DNA of 64,000 nt from Dehalococcoidia bacterium UBA2158. GTDB lineage: Bacteria; Chloroflexota; Dehalococcoidia; Lucifugimonadales; UBA3495. Positions 16,842 to 25,271 of this stretch are shown here, in pieces. A program made the position numbers and the translations under genes. The notes beneath the pieces are model-generated. The model was given only the letters and a program-made list of their open reading frames with translations, had not been told where the DNA came from and made no database searches. The stretch covers positions 68,392-132,391 of the forward strand of contig DCWQ01000050.1 of NCBI GenBank assembly GCA_002328185.1. The letters run 5' to 3'. Each line of letters opens with the position of its first letter. Position 1 is the first letter of the stretch.

Positions 16842-17498
16842 TTGTACCTGGACATGCATAGCCATTCCGTGTCGTCAGACGACTCAAGGGCCACGGTTGA
16901 GCAGTACGTTAAATGGATCCAAGTGCTGCGAAAACGGGGCCACACCGTTGATGGGATAGTGCTCACCGAGCACCGAAAGTTCGACTTCGACAAAGACTAT
17001 TCAAACCTGGCCAGCCAGTATGACGTGCTGATTCTTAAAGGGTCTGAACTGGACACCCGCTTCGGCCACTTCCTGGTCTACGGCGTAACCCAAGCCTTGA
17101 CCCAAGAGATAGACTTTGGCGACGTTCGCATGGACTCCCGAGTACTGATGCAGGCCACCCGCCAGCACGACGCCATCGCCCTGCCCGCCCACCCCGGCCG
17201 CTTCGGCATCGGCCTGACCGACTACATCGCCCAGGGAGAGGCCTTCGACGATGTGACGATCGTGGAGCAGTTCAACGGGGGTAGCCGCCCCGGCGAAAAT
17301 GAACGGGCCGACGAACTCTGCGAGAGCCATAACCTGCTGGGCATCGGTGGCAGCGACGCACATCTGACCAGCCACATAGCCACCTGCATGACCGATTTCA
17401 AAGCGACGATCAAGTCGGAAGGGGACTTGGTCGACGCCTTGCTCAGCAAAGAATTTCAGCCCGTCTGGCTGGAGAACGTCGTTAACGGCGCTACCTAG
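16842..17498 (+). CDS. PHP-domain metal-dependent hydrolase
   Basis: This 218-residue protein has the PHP fold, a metal-dependent phosphoesterase family. Metal-binding motifs run in order: LDMHSHS at residues 3-9, TEHRKFD, KGSELDT, LPAHPGRFG near residue 110, and GIGGSDAHL near residue 167. Because the first motif is at the very N-terminus, the TTG at 16842 is the most likely start. It is the first gene of a same-strand run with two MaoC proteins and a double-VOC protein. The actual phosphate ester is not known. Confidence 0.88.
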   Translation: MYLDMHSHSVSSDDSRATVEQYVKWIQVLRKRGHTVDGIVLTEHRKFDFDKDYSNLASQYDVLILKGSELDTRFGHFLVYGVTQALTQEIDFGDVRMDSRVLMQATRQHDAIALPAHPGRFGIGLTDYIAQGEAFDDVTIVEQFNGGSRPGENERADELCESHNLLGIGGSDAHLTSHIATCMTDFKATIKSEGDLVDALLSKEFQPVWLENVVNGAT

Positions 17499-17536
17499 TA
17501 AGACCGGCGCCGTCTCAGAATAAGGAGAAAGATCAC

Positions 17537-17986
17537 ATGGCAATGGAACTTGAATACGACCGGTCTTTATACGGAGTAGAACACGTGGCCGGTCCCTTCG
17601 AGATAACTAACGAGATCATCGACCGGGCCAACACCAGCACCAGGGAGACCGGAGCTGCGTTCAAGTCCGACGACGGCGCGAAAGAGGCCGGGTACCAGGG
17701 CCGCATCGCCCCTCCGACCCTCTGCTGCATCCTGGTCCGCCAGGTGTCGCTGCCCGATGTGAAGGTGAAGTTCGGCAAGACTCAAATGCACGCCGGACAG
17801 CGCGTCGAACCCAAGGCCCCGGTGTACGCCGGAGACCAACTGACCGCGTCATCTCACCTGAAAGATGTCTACGCCAAAACCGGCCGCTCCGGCACCATGG
17901 TCTTCGTGGTCTGGGAGACCACCTTCACCAACCAGGACGGCCAAGTGGTGGCCGAGGTCCAAGAGTCCTTCGCCAAACGAGAGTGA
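17537..17986 (+). CDS. MaoC-like dehydratase, N-terminal-type hotdog protein
   Basis: This 149-residue protein is a hotdog-fold MaoC_dehydrat_N-type (FAS1 dehydratase-like) subunit that would hydrate or dehydrate acyl-CoA thioesters together with the next protein. Typical features are an N-terminal FEITNEIIDRANTSTRETG, the RIAPPTLC turn and the QRVEPKAPVYAGDQL segment. AAGGAG lies nine bases before the ATG. Such proteins usually form a heterodimer with a catalytic MaoC partner, and one lies 79 bases downstream. Confidence 0.88.
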   Translation: MAMELEYDRSLYGVEHVAGPFEITNEIIDRANTSTRETGAAFKSDDGAKEAGYQGRIAPPTLCCILVRQVSLPDVKVKFGKTQMHAGQRVEPKAPVYAGDQLTASSHLKDVYAKTGRSGTMVFVVWETTFTNQDGQVVAEVQESFAKRE

Positions 17987-18064
17987 CCGGCGGCAGAGTT
18001 AGAGAGAAGGATGACCAAGTGAAAACTTGGTTAGCAGACCGGAGATTCACACCTGAAAGCGATC

Positions 18065-18505
18065 ATGACAAGATCAGGAGAAGTTTTGCCCTATTACGAC
18101 GAGATAGAACTGGGTGACGAGATCGGTCCCGTGGAAAAGGTAGCCTCCGATGATGAGGTGTCCAATTTCTGCGATGTCTGGGGCGCACCCACACCCAACC
18201 GTTTTACCGACCCCGAAATTGCAGCCAAAGCTGGTATGAAGGGCACCATCGTCCCCGGCATCATGACCATGGCCATGATGGCCCAATTACTCACCGACTG
18301 GGGAGGCCCCGGATCGATCAAAGACCTGGACCTGGTGTTCCGGCAGCCGGTACCCCACAACCGGGCCCTCACCCTGGCCGCCACCATCACCGACCTGCGG
18401 GAAGAAGACGGCGAAAACCTGGTGGAATGTGACATCCTCATGACCGGCACCGAGGGCGAACGCTACGTGGGCGGCAAAGCAATAGTCGCCCTCCCAAGTC
18501 GCTAG
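18065..18505 (+). CDS. MaoC-like dehydratase, catalytic hotdog subunit
   Basis: This roughly 146-residue hotdog protein matches MaoC acyl dehydratases: DEIELGDEIGPVEKVASDDEV at the start, then NRFTDPEIAAKAGMKGTIVPGIMTMAMM holding the hydratase motif region, and FRQPVPHNRALTLAATI. The ATG at 18065 has no good ribosome site. AGGAG at 18076-18080 lies five bases before a TTG at 18086 in the same frame, which gives the conventional LPYYDEIELGD start and may be the true one. Together with the preceding protein it likely forms an enoyl-CoA hydratase-type complex. Confidence 0.88.
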   Translation: MTRSGEVLPYYDEIELGDEIGPVEKVASDDEVSNFCDVWGAPTPNRFTDPEIAAKAGMKGTIVPGIMTMAMMAQLLTDWGGPGSIKDLDLVFRQPVPHNRALTLAATITDLREEDGENLVECDILMTGTEGERYVGGKAIVALPSR

Positions 18506-18545
18506 GCAGTCAGCGCGGCTCCAACCGACCCCGGTAGGTAAGAAA

Positions 18546-19460
18546 ATGCTGGAACGGCTACAGCAAGTGGCGTTTTTAGTCAAGGACTTGGAGGAAGGCA
18601 AGGAGCTGTACCGGCGGCATCTGGGGATGGAAATCTGCCACTCGGAGGACCTGAGCAACTACGGCCTGCTGAACGCGGTCCTTTCGGCGGGCAACGGCAC
18701 CTTCATCGAACTGCTACAGCCGACCTCTGCAGATTCCTCAGCCGCCCGCTACCTGGAACGGCGCGGCGAGGCCCCTTACATGCTGATCTTCGAGACCAGC
18801 GAGTACGACCGACTCATTCGCCATCTTAAATCCTTGGGCGTCCGGCTTTCGGAAGAACCATCCACCGGGGATTACCGTCACGCATTCATACATCCCTCCT
18901 CGACAAACGGGGCATTCTTGGAGGTCATTGAGGTCACAGCCAGCAATAACCCCTGGCCCCCAGCCGGGCCGGATTGGCAGTCACTGGAGCACAAGCCGTT
19001 GACCAAGCAGATACGCCAGACGGCAGTGCTAGTACGGGACCTGGATGAAGCCATCAAACGCTGGGAAAAGATGTTCGGCATCACTGCCACCAAACGCTTT
19101 CAAGTCAGCTTCACCGACTTAGAGATCGCGGTCCTCCCTCTAGGCGGCAAGGACACCTTCATCGAACTGGCCCAGCCGACCGGCAGCGACGTCCCATCCG
19201 CCCGGTTCTTAGAGCGCTACGGCGAGGGCATCTACCTGACCATCTACGAGATCGAAGACTCCCTAGTCATGGACGATTACCTCAAGGGACAGGACGCCCG
19301 CTATACTTCGTCGAGGACGACCTCCAACTACGTGAACCTGGGCTTCAATAGTATCTGGCTCCACCCCGCCGGCATGAAAGGGGCTTTCACCCAACTGTCC
19401 CAGGTGCTAGTAGACGACAACCCCTGGCCCCCCGCCGGAGACACCTGGCACCTGGATTAG
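18546..19460 (+). CDS. Tandem double-VOC domain protein
   Basis: This 304-residue protein carries two vicinal-oxygen-chelate domains in tandem, about residues 1-140 and 150-300. The repeat is plain: each half begins with a phrase of the type QVAFLVKDLEE or QTAVLVRDLDE, has TFIELLQPT or TFIELAQPT in the middle, and ends NNPWPPAG or DNPWPPAG. It resembles methylmalonyl-CoA epimerase-like VOC proteins, with His and Glu ligand candidates in each half. It ends the PHP-MaoC-MaoC-VOC run, consistent with CoA-thioester metabolism. The exact substrate is unknown. Confidence 0.9.
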   Translation: MLERLQQVAFLVKDLEEGKELYRRHLGMEICHSEDLSNYGLLNAVLSAGNGTFIELLQPTSADSSAARYLERRGEAPYMLIFETSEYDRLIRHLKSLGVRLSEEPSTGDYRHAFIHPSSTNGAFLEVIEVTASNNPWPPAGPDWQSLEHKPLTKQIRQTAVLVRDLDEAIKRWEKMFGITATKRFQVSFTDLEIAVLPLGGKDTFIELAQPTGSDVPSARFLERYGEGIYLTIYEIEDSLVMDDYLKGQDARYTSSRTTSNYVNLGFNSIWLHPAGMKGAFTQLSQVLVDDNPWPPAGDTWHLD

Positions 19461-19480
19461 GCGATCTTCTGGTCCCCAAA

Positions 19481-19509
19481 TTGACTCCCCAATTACACTG
19501 TGATATTGT
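19481..19509 (+). promoter_or_regulatory. Promoter of the first zinc operon
   Basis: TTGACT at 19481-19486 and TATTGT at 19504-19509 are separated by 17 bases, placing the transcription start near 19516, before the fur-like gene. Confidence 0.65.
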
Positions 19510-19521
19510 CGAATCATTAAA

Positions 19522-19544
19522 GATACTTAGTCTCATTAAGAGAC
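19522..19544. promoter_or_regulatory. Candidate metal-regulator operator
   Basis: The segment contains GATACTTAGTCTC (19522-19534) and the overlapping inverted repeat GTCTCATTAAGAGAC (19530-19544), just downstream of the -10. A near copy of the first word, GATACTTACTCTC, recurs at 20038-20050 in the fur-znuA junction. Binding by the adjacent Fur-type protein is inference. Confidence 0.45.
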
Positions 19545-19561
19545 CAGATGCACAGGACTGC

Positions 19562-20017
19562 ATGCGCAAACGGGTAAACGCCCTGGCCGAACAATTGTTG
19601 GAGACCCTGGAAGAGCGGGGTTACCGGTCCACGTCGCCTCGGCGTGCGGTGGCCCAGGTCATCGCCAACCAGGACAAGCACTTCACCGCCGAAGACCTGC
19701 GGGAGCAGTTGCCGTCGCTCGGACGGGCAACCATCTTCCGCTCACTTAAGCTGCTGGTTGAGACTGGCGTGCTCTGCCGGATCCTGCTGGAAGACGGCGA
19801 TCTCCATTACCAGTTGAGCCACCGGGGACACCACCACCACCTGCTCTGCGTCGAATGCGGCTCATCTCAGGACCTGCTCGGCTGCGACATAGAAGAGTTA
19901 CTGCAACAGACCTCGGCCAACCACGGCTTTGAACTCAGCGGACATTGGCTGGAGGTCTATGGTCACTGCCGGTCCTGCAGCAAGTCGGAATCGCCGGCGG
20001 AACTGACGGCGGTCTAG
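19562..20017 (+). CDS. Fur-family metal-responsive repressor (Zur-like), copy 1
   Basis: This 151-residue protein is a Fur-family regulator. It has an N-terminal winged helix (ERGYRSTSPRRAVAQVIANQDKHFTAEDL...GRATIFRSLKLL), the His-rich hinge HRGHHHHLLC, and a structural zinc site of two C-x-x-C pairs (CVEC and CRSC). An upstream TTG at 19481 is in frame, but it coincides with the -35 box, so the methionine at 19562 is preferred. It leads a znuA-znuC-znuB operon, which suggests a zinc- or manganese-sensing repressor of its own operon. A second Fur-type gene heads the second zinc operon at 46840. Confidence 0.9.
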   Translation: MRKRVNALAEQLLETLEERGYRSTSPRRAVAQVIANQDKHFTAEDLREQLPSLGRATIFRSLKLLVETGVLCRILLEDGDLHYQLSHRGHHHHLLCVECGSSQDLLGCDIEELLQQTSANHGFELSGHWLEVYGHCRSCSKSESPAELTAV

Positions 20018-20064
20018 TCTCTTTTTTTACCCGTATTGATACTTACTCTCAAAAGCAAATTGAA

Positions 20065-20979
20065 TTGATACTTCAACTGATCAACCAGAGGCAGCGGTGG
20101 CTGAATCTCCACCGGCTCATACTTCCCGTGGCGATGGCCCTGTTGCTGCTGGCCTCGGCCTGCGGCTCTTCCCAGTCGAACACGACGACGGACGCGGATC
20201 GTTTGACGGTTGTGACAACCACCACCCTGCTGGCGGACCTGGTGAAGAACGTGGGCAGTGACCTGGTGGAAGTCACAGCACTGGTGCCGCCCGGCGCCGA
20301 TGTTCATTCCTTTCAGAGCACGCCCGCCGACAACGTGGCCGTGGGCCGTGCCGCCCTGCTGGTCTCCAACGGCGGCGGTCTGGACCAATTCCTCGACCAA
20401 GTGATCGAGGGTGCTTCGTCCGATGACGCGGTACACATCCTAGCCGCAGAGTCGCTGCTGGAACTGGACGATGACGACCCCCATTTCTGGCAAAACCCGG
20501 TCTTCACCGTTCAGTACGCGGAGGGCATCAGGGACGGCCTGATCGCCGCCGACCCCGACAACGCTGCCGACTACCGGTCCAATTTCCAAGAGTACAAAGA
20601 CCGGCTGACCGAGCTGGACTTTGACATCGCCAACACCCTGGACACGATTCAGACCGACCGGCGGCACCTGATCACCTTCCACGATGCATTCAGCCACTTC
20701 GCGGAGCGCTACGGATGGCAGGTGACATCGCTGGTCGGCAGTGACGCCAGCCAGGTATCTCCGGGTCCGATGGTCGAGATACTGGACCGGGTACGGGAAC
20801 AGGGGATCCCGGCGGTCTTCGCCGAGCCCCAATTCAGCTCCGGTCTGCTGGAGAAAGCCGCCGAAGAGGCGGGCGTGGAGGTAGGCCCCATCTACTCCGA
20901 CGTCCAGGACGGAGATGTAGCAAGCTACATCGACATGATGCTATTCAACGCCAAGAGCCTGGCTAGGCTCCTCAGGTAG
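20065..20979 (+). CDS. znuA: Zinc/manganese ABC transporter, substrate-binding lipoprotein (ZnuA-like), copy 1
   Basis: This is a cluster A-I metal-binding lipoprotein that delivers zinc or manganese to the ABC permease. A signal peptide with Arg-rich start and hydrophobic core ends in the lipobox LLASACGSS. Likely metal ligands are His in PPGADVHSFQ, His in DDDPHFWQNP, His in ITFHDAFSHF and a C-terminal acidic residue. There is no good start: the frame is open back into the fur-like gene, and the TTG at 20065 gives a sensible signal peptide. The coding sequence may be translated by coupling with the fur-like gene. A His-rich loop, common in ZnuA, is reduced to an acidic DDDD segment. Confidence 0.9.
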   Translation: MILQLINQRQRWLNLHRLILPVAMALLLLASACGSSQSNTTTDADRLTVVTTTTLLADLVKNVGSDLVEVTALVPPGADVHSFQSTPADNVAVGRAALLVSNGGGLDQFLDQVIEGASSDDAVHILAAESLLELDDDDPHFWQNPVFTVQYAEGIRDGLIAADPDNAADYRSNFQEYKDRLTELDFDIANTLDTIQTDRRHLITFHDAFSHFAERYGWQVTSLVGSDASQVSPGPMVEILDRVREQGIPAVFAEPQFSSGLLEKAAEEAGVEVGPIYSDVQDGDVASYIDMMLFNAKSLARLLR

Positions 20980-20990
20980 CCCGAACACTT

Positions 20991-21824
20991 ATGAGCACAG
21001 AGACAAAAAACATCACCAGCCCGGCATTGGCGATCCGCAACCTGTGGGCCGGGTACGACGGCAGGCCGGTCCTGGAAGCGGTGAACTTCGAGATTGACTG
21101 GGGGGACATGGTGGGCGTCATCGGGCCCAATGGCTCGGGGAAATCCACACTGATCAAGAGTATTTTGGGGCTGGTCAAGCCCATGCGGGGTGAGGTTTCG
21201 GTTCTGGGCACGGAAGGCACTCCCGAGCGCCACCTGGTGGGCTACACTCCTCAGACAGAGCTGGTGGACTGGGACTTTCCTGTGACGGTTGCCGATGTCG
21301 CGCTCATGGGCCGTTATTCCCGCCGGGGCCTCTTCAAGCGCACCACCAAAGAAGACCGGGAGGCGGCTGACGCGTCCCTGGAACAGGTCAAAATGTTCGA
21401 CCTGCGGGACCGGCTGATCGGCGAATTATCCGGGGGCCAAAGGCGGCGGGTGCTTCTGGCCCGGGCCATGGCCCATAACCCCAAATTGTTGCTTCTGGAC
21501 GAACCGATGGCCGGTCTGGACGCTACCGCCCAGCACCAGTTGCTGGACCTGCTTGACGAGTTGCGGGCCAAGGGGGCAACCGTGGTCCTCAGCACCCACG
21601 ACCTGTCCTGCGTATCGTCCCGTTGTGACAAGGCAGCCTGTCTGAACCGACGGCTCATCGCCTTTGGGAAACCGTCAGACGTTCTGAACGAGCAGGTGCT
21701 GGGCGACACCTTCGGCACTCATTTGCTCATGGTGCATCTGGACGGTCAGGCCTATGCCTACCAGCATCACGTCCACACTGACGGCACTCTGGAAGTCGAT
21801 CACTCGGACCACGAGCATGATTGA
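20991..21824 (+). CDS. znuC: Zinc/manganese ABC transporter ATPase (ZnuC-like), copy 1
   Basis: This 277-residue ABC ATPase drives metal import. Walker A reads GPNGSGKST, the signature LSGGQRRR, Walker B LLLLDEPMAGLD, and the switch His STHD. The C-terminal tail (about the last 30 residues) is His- and Asp-rich and could buffer metal at the membrane. It follows znuA by 11 bases and precedes the permease. The order fur-znuA-znuC-znuB is the same as in the second operon on the other strand at 43636-47292. Confidence 0.94.
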   Translation: MSTETKNITSPALAIRNLWAGYDGRPVLEAVNFEIDWGDMVGVIGPNGSGKSTLIKSILGLVKPMRGEVSVLGTEGTPERHLVGYTPQTELVDWDFPVTVADVALMGRYSRRGLFKRTTKEDREAADASLEQVKMFDLRDRLIGELSGGQRRRVLLARAMAHNPKLLLLDEPMAGLDATAQHQLLDLLDELRAKGATVVLSTHDLSCVSSRCDKAACLNRRLIAFGKPSDVLNEQVLGDTFGTHLLMVHLDGQAYAYQHHVHTDGTLEVDHSDHEHD

Positions 21825-21859
21825 TGCTTTGATAATCCGGTTGAAGAAACGGTTGAACC

Positions 21860-22729
21860 ATGATTGACGCATTGATCGAACCCTGGGAGTTCGCCTTTAT
21901 GCACCGGGCATTGCTGGCGGCGTCGTTCGCCGCTTTGGTCTGCTCGGTGGTGGGCGTTTTCGTGGTGTTGCGGGGCATGGCATTCATGGGCGACGCTGTG
22001 GCTCACTCATCTTTGGCCGGGATGTCGGTGGCTTATTTCTTCGGAGGCAGCATATTCTGGGGCGCCTTCGCCTGGGCGTTGCCGGCCTCGTTGGCCATAA
22101 CCTTCATCAGTCGTAGGGCCAATATCCGGTTGGACACGGCCATCGGCATAATCTTCGCCAGTGGGTTCGCCGTAGGAATCATCCTGATGAGCCGGGTCAG
22201 CAATTACACCGCTGACCTCTTCGGTCTGCTCTTCGGTAATGTGCTGGGGGTTTCCTGGGGCGAGGTGTTGCTCATCGGCTTGGTCGCCGGAGGCGTGCTT
22301 CTGATAATAGCCGCCCTATACAAAGAACTATTGTTCACGGCCTACGACGCCACCATGTCCGCCGCTTCAGGTATCCCGGTGCGGTTCATGCAGTACCTGC
22401 TGCCGCTGTTGGTTGGAGTCACCACCGTTGCCTCGCTCAAAGCCGTAGGCATCGTATTAGTGCTGGCTTTGCTGGTCACCCCCGCTGCCACCGCCACCCT
22501 CCTCGCTCGCCGGCTGCCGGGAATCATGGCCTTCAGCGTGCTTACGGGGCTCATCTCGACCGTAGCTGGCCTCTACCTGTCCTTCCATGCCGACCTGCCT
22601 ACCGGCCCAAGCATCGTGGTCGTGGCCACTGGGCTGTTTATGGCGGCGATGCTGTTTTCCTCCAGCAAAGGCGTTGTCTGGCAGGCGTGGCGGGCGACTC
22701 CTCTGCCGCCGGAAGAAGCTCGCATCTGA
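21860..22729 (+). CDS. znuB: Zinc/manganese ABC transporter permease (ZnuB-like), copy 1
   Basis: This 289-residue integral membrane protein is an ABC-3 family metal permease with about eight to nine hydrophobic segments. Family phrases include VFVVLRGMAFMGDAVAHSSLAG near residue 40, and ALLVTPAATATLLARRLPGIMA in the C-terminal half. It closes the first zinc operon. The next gene, an SDR, begins about 100 bases further on after a T-rich stretch. Confidence 0.94.
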   Translation: MIDALIEPWEFAFMHRALLAASFAALVCSVVGVFVVLRGMAFMGDAVAHSSLAGMSVAYFFGGSIFWGAFAWALPASLAITFISRRANIRLDTAIGIIFASGFAVGIILMSRVSNYTADLFGLLFGNVLGVSWGEVLLIGLVAGGVLLIIAALYKELLFTAYDATMSAASGIPVRFMQYLLPLLVGVTTVASLKAVGIVLVLALLVTPAATATLLARRLPGIMAFSVLTGLISTVAGLYLSFHADLPTGPSIVVVATGLFMAAMLFSSSKGVVWQAWRATPLPPEEARI

Positions 22730-22825
22730 TTCAGACCTCTTCCGCCCACTGGCACACCTCGACTCTTTTTTTTTGGGCCACGAGTCGCTACACTGCATTA
22801 GCTTTCATGTTTCTGTGAGGAAAAT

Positions 22826-23674
22826 ATGTACGACCTTAGCGGTAAAGTTGCCCTGGTAACCGGGGCAGGCGGGCGGCACGGCATCGGCCGGAGCATCGCC
22901 CTCCGTTTGGCAAATGAAGGGGCCGATGTGATCGTGACCGACATCGAGGCCAGCGCGACGGCCATCCGAGCCGAGGACCGGCAGGCCGGTTGGGCGGGGC
23001 TGAACAGCGTGGTTGAAGAGATCGAGTCCAAGGGGCGCCAATCTCTGGGCCTGTTCTCGGACGTTTCGGACGGCCCCCAAGTGGCCGACATGGTGGCCAA
23101 AACCCTGGACCAGTTCGGAAAAATCGACATTGTGGTCAACAACGCCGGTTCCCGGCCGGGCAAGGACCGGGTGCCGGTCCTTGAACTGGAGGAAGAGGCC
23201 TTCGACGAGGTCCAGCGGGTCAACGTGCGGGGCACCTTTCTGGTGTCCAAGGCCGTGGCGACCCACATGGTCAACCGAGGCGGCGGCGGCAAGATCATCA
23301 ACATATCTTCGGGCGCCGGCAAACGGGGCATCGCCCGTTACGCCGCTTACTGCGCCTCCAAGTTCGCCATTATCGGGTGGACCCAAGCCATGGCCCAAGA
23401 GATGGCAGCCCACAAGATCACCGTCAACGCCATCTGCCCCGGACTGGTCGACACCGAACGGGTCGACTTCATCGCTGGCGCATTAGCCCCTGAAGGCGAG
23501 TCGGGCGAAGAATACCGGGCCGACATGGTGCGGGAGCGGTCTTTCAGAGTCCCCATGGGCCGCATAGCCCAAGGCGACGACATCGCACGCCTGGCCGCGT
23601 TCTTAGCGTCGGCCGAGTCCGACTACATGACCGGTCTTTCTATTAGTGTGTCCGGCGGCTCCGAGATGAGCTAG
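22826..23674 (+). CDS. Short-chain dehydrogenase/reductase (SDR)
   Basis: This is a 282-residue classical SDR with TGAGGRHGIG near residue 14, NNAG near 109, and intact YCASK near 178 with Ser in INISS. An insertion of about 20 residues (SATAIRAEDRQAGWAG) after the second strand resembles that of the SDR at 2108, so the two may share a substrate class, but this one keeps the catalytic lysine. GAGGA precedes the ATG. Substrate not known. Confidence 0.92.
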   Translation: MYDLSGKVALVTGAGGRHGIGRSIALRLANEGADVIVTDIEASATAIRAEDRQAGWAGLNSVVEEIESKGRQSLGLFSDVSDGPQVADMVAKTLDQFGKIDIVVNNAGSRPGKDRVPVLELEEEAFDEVQRVNVRGTFLVSKAVATHMVNRGGGGKIINISSGAGKRGIARYAAYCASKFAIIGWTQAMAQEMAAHKITVNAICPGLVDTERVDFIAGALAPEGESGEEYRADMVRERSFRVPMGRIAQGDDIARLAAFLASAESDYMTGLSISVSGGSEMS

Positions 23675-23780
23675 GCTGTAGCCGCCTGAGCTGATTTTCG
23701 CGGCGGTAAAGAATTACGATGCGCATTGGGTTTGGTTCGGTAAACGTACCGGAAAATCGCGTCGATCCTTGAAACGGTAC

Positions 23781-25130
23781 TCAGTCCCCAGGAACAGCCG
23801 ATTCGACCTCGGCGCGCGCGGGCCGTGGCGGCGGTTTCGCGACGAACATGAGCACCGCCGACAGGAAATAGGCCATACCCATGGCAAAGTACAGGATATA
23901 GAAGTCGCCGGCCAACGACCTGACCGTCGACGCCAGGGCCGGTCCCGCGCCCAGGGCGATCATCTGCAGCGGAGAGAATACGCCCAAGATCGTGCCGTAG
24001 GAACCTCGGCCAAAGTATCCGGCCAGCACCATGTTCTCCAGAGACCCCAGTCCTCCGGAAAACACACCCCAGATCACGGCGAACAACAACGCTTCGGCTA
24101 CTGAGTCCACCGACAGCAAGAACGCCATCATCCCACCGGCTCCGGTCATCATGACTATCAGGCAACGGCGGGGTGTGATGCGGTCTGCCAAATAACCCCA
24201 GAACAGATTGGCGACCGCCAAGAACGTTCCAAGACTCAGCACGCCTGCAGCAGTCGCGGTGGACAGTCCTGCGTCCTGCACTAGGAAGGGCACCAGACTG
24301 AAACCGACGGAGCTGGAAGCCAATGTCCCCAGCGCCGTGATACTCAAGAGCAGCCAAAACGCGTGGGTCCGGACGGCTTCTTTGGCGGTCCAACTGAACT
24401 CGGGCGTCACAGGCCGGGCGCTGCCAACGTCCGCTCCAGCCTGATCGGGGCTGGCGCCGTCGGGCAGCAAGCCGATATCCTCGGGCCTACGCCTGACGAA
24501 CAGCATCACGGGCAAGATCAACACCAGACTCAACACGCCCAGGTACCGGTAGGCCGCCCGCCAGCCCTGATGGGCCGCAATCAGCGAGATGATCTGTATG
24601 TTGATAGCGCCCGCGATGGGCCGGAAGGTGGAAACCAGGGCCAAGGCCATGTTGCGCCGCGTCCGGAAGAAGTTGACGGCCGCGGTCCGCGGGACCAGTC
24701 CAACCAGGACCGGGTTGCTCACCGCCCGTCCAACCACGTACCCGCCGTAGAACATCACAACCGAGTTTGACCCGGCGATGACGAAGAAGGCGATCCCAGC
24801 GACGACAAGACCGAAGGGCATCAGCCACCTAGGACCGAACCGGTCGGCCAACCTGCCGATGGCCGGGGCGATCATGCCCGACAACCAGGTGCCTAGGGTT
24901 GCGGCGAACGCCAAACTGCCGTCGCCCCAGCCACTCTCGTCGGTGATGTAGACCTGTACGCCGCCTAGCACCACCTGGGTGAGCCCACTGGCGGCAAAGG
25001 TAGCTATGAAAGAGATGGCCAGGACCAGCCAGCCGTAGTAGAAAGGCGTCCGTAAACGCCAGTTAAAAAATCTTTGAAGCATCGGACCCGGGGAGTCGAA
25101 ATAGCCTACGGGGAGTACCCGTGCAATCAT
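23781..25130 (-). CDS. MFS transporter
   Basis: This is a 12-helix major facilitator superfamily transporter, up to 449 residues. Recognisable parts are the first helix FYYGWLVLAISFIATFA, the loop GRLADRFGPRW between helices 2 and 3, and a central hydrophilic loop with EDIGLLPDGASP. It resembles the oxalate/formate or monocarboxylate antiporter-like branch. An internal ATG at 25082 starts closer to the first helix and is equally possible as neither has a strong ribosome site. No operon partner is evident. Confidence 0.9.
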   Translation of the reverse strand: MIARVLPVGYFDSPGPMLQRFFNWRLRTPFYYGWLVLAISFIATFAASGLTQVVLGGVQVYITDESGWGDGSLAFAATLGTWLSGMIAPAIGRLADRFGPRWLMPFGLVVAGIAFFVIAGSNSVVMFYGGYVVGRAVSNPVLVGLVPRTAAVNFFRTRRNMALALVSTFRPIAGAINIQIISLIAAHQGWRAAYRYLGVLSLVLILPVMLFVRRRPEDIGLLPDGASPDQAGADVGSARPVTPEFSWTAKEAVRTHAFWLLLSITALGTLASSSVGFSLVPFLVQDAGLSTATAAGVLSLGTFLAVANLFWGYLADRITPRRCLIVMMTGAGGMMAFLLSVDSVAEALLFAVIWGVFSGGLGSLENMVLAGYFGRGSYGTILGVFSPLQMIALGAGPALASTVRSLAGDFYILYFAMGMAYFLSAVLMFVAKPPPRPARAEVESAVPGD

Positions 25131-25271
25131 ACATCAACGGGTGCCTGGCGGCCATGAAGGCCCAGTGGTCAGAAAGCCTGGCTCTCGCCCGATGCACGGC
25201 TATGGGACCTGTCCGCCAGGTGATACATTATCGAAGTAAGTACCAGGGGTTTAGGCGCCGAATAGATGCAC

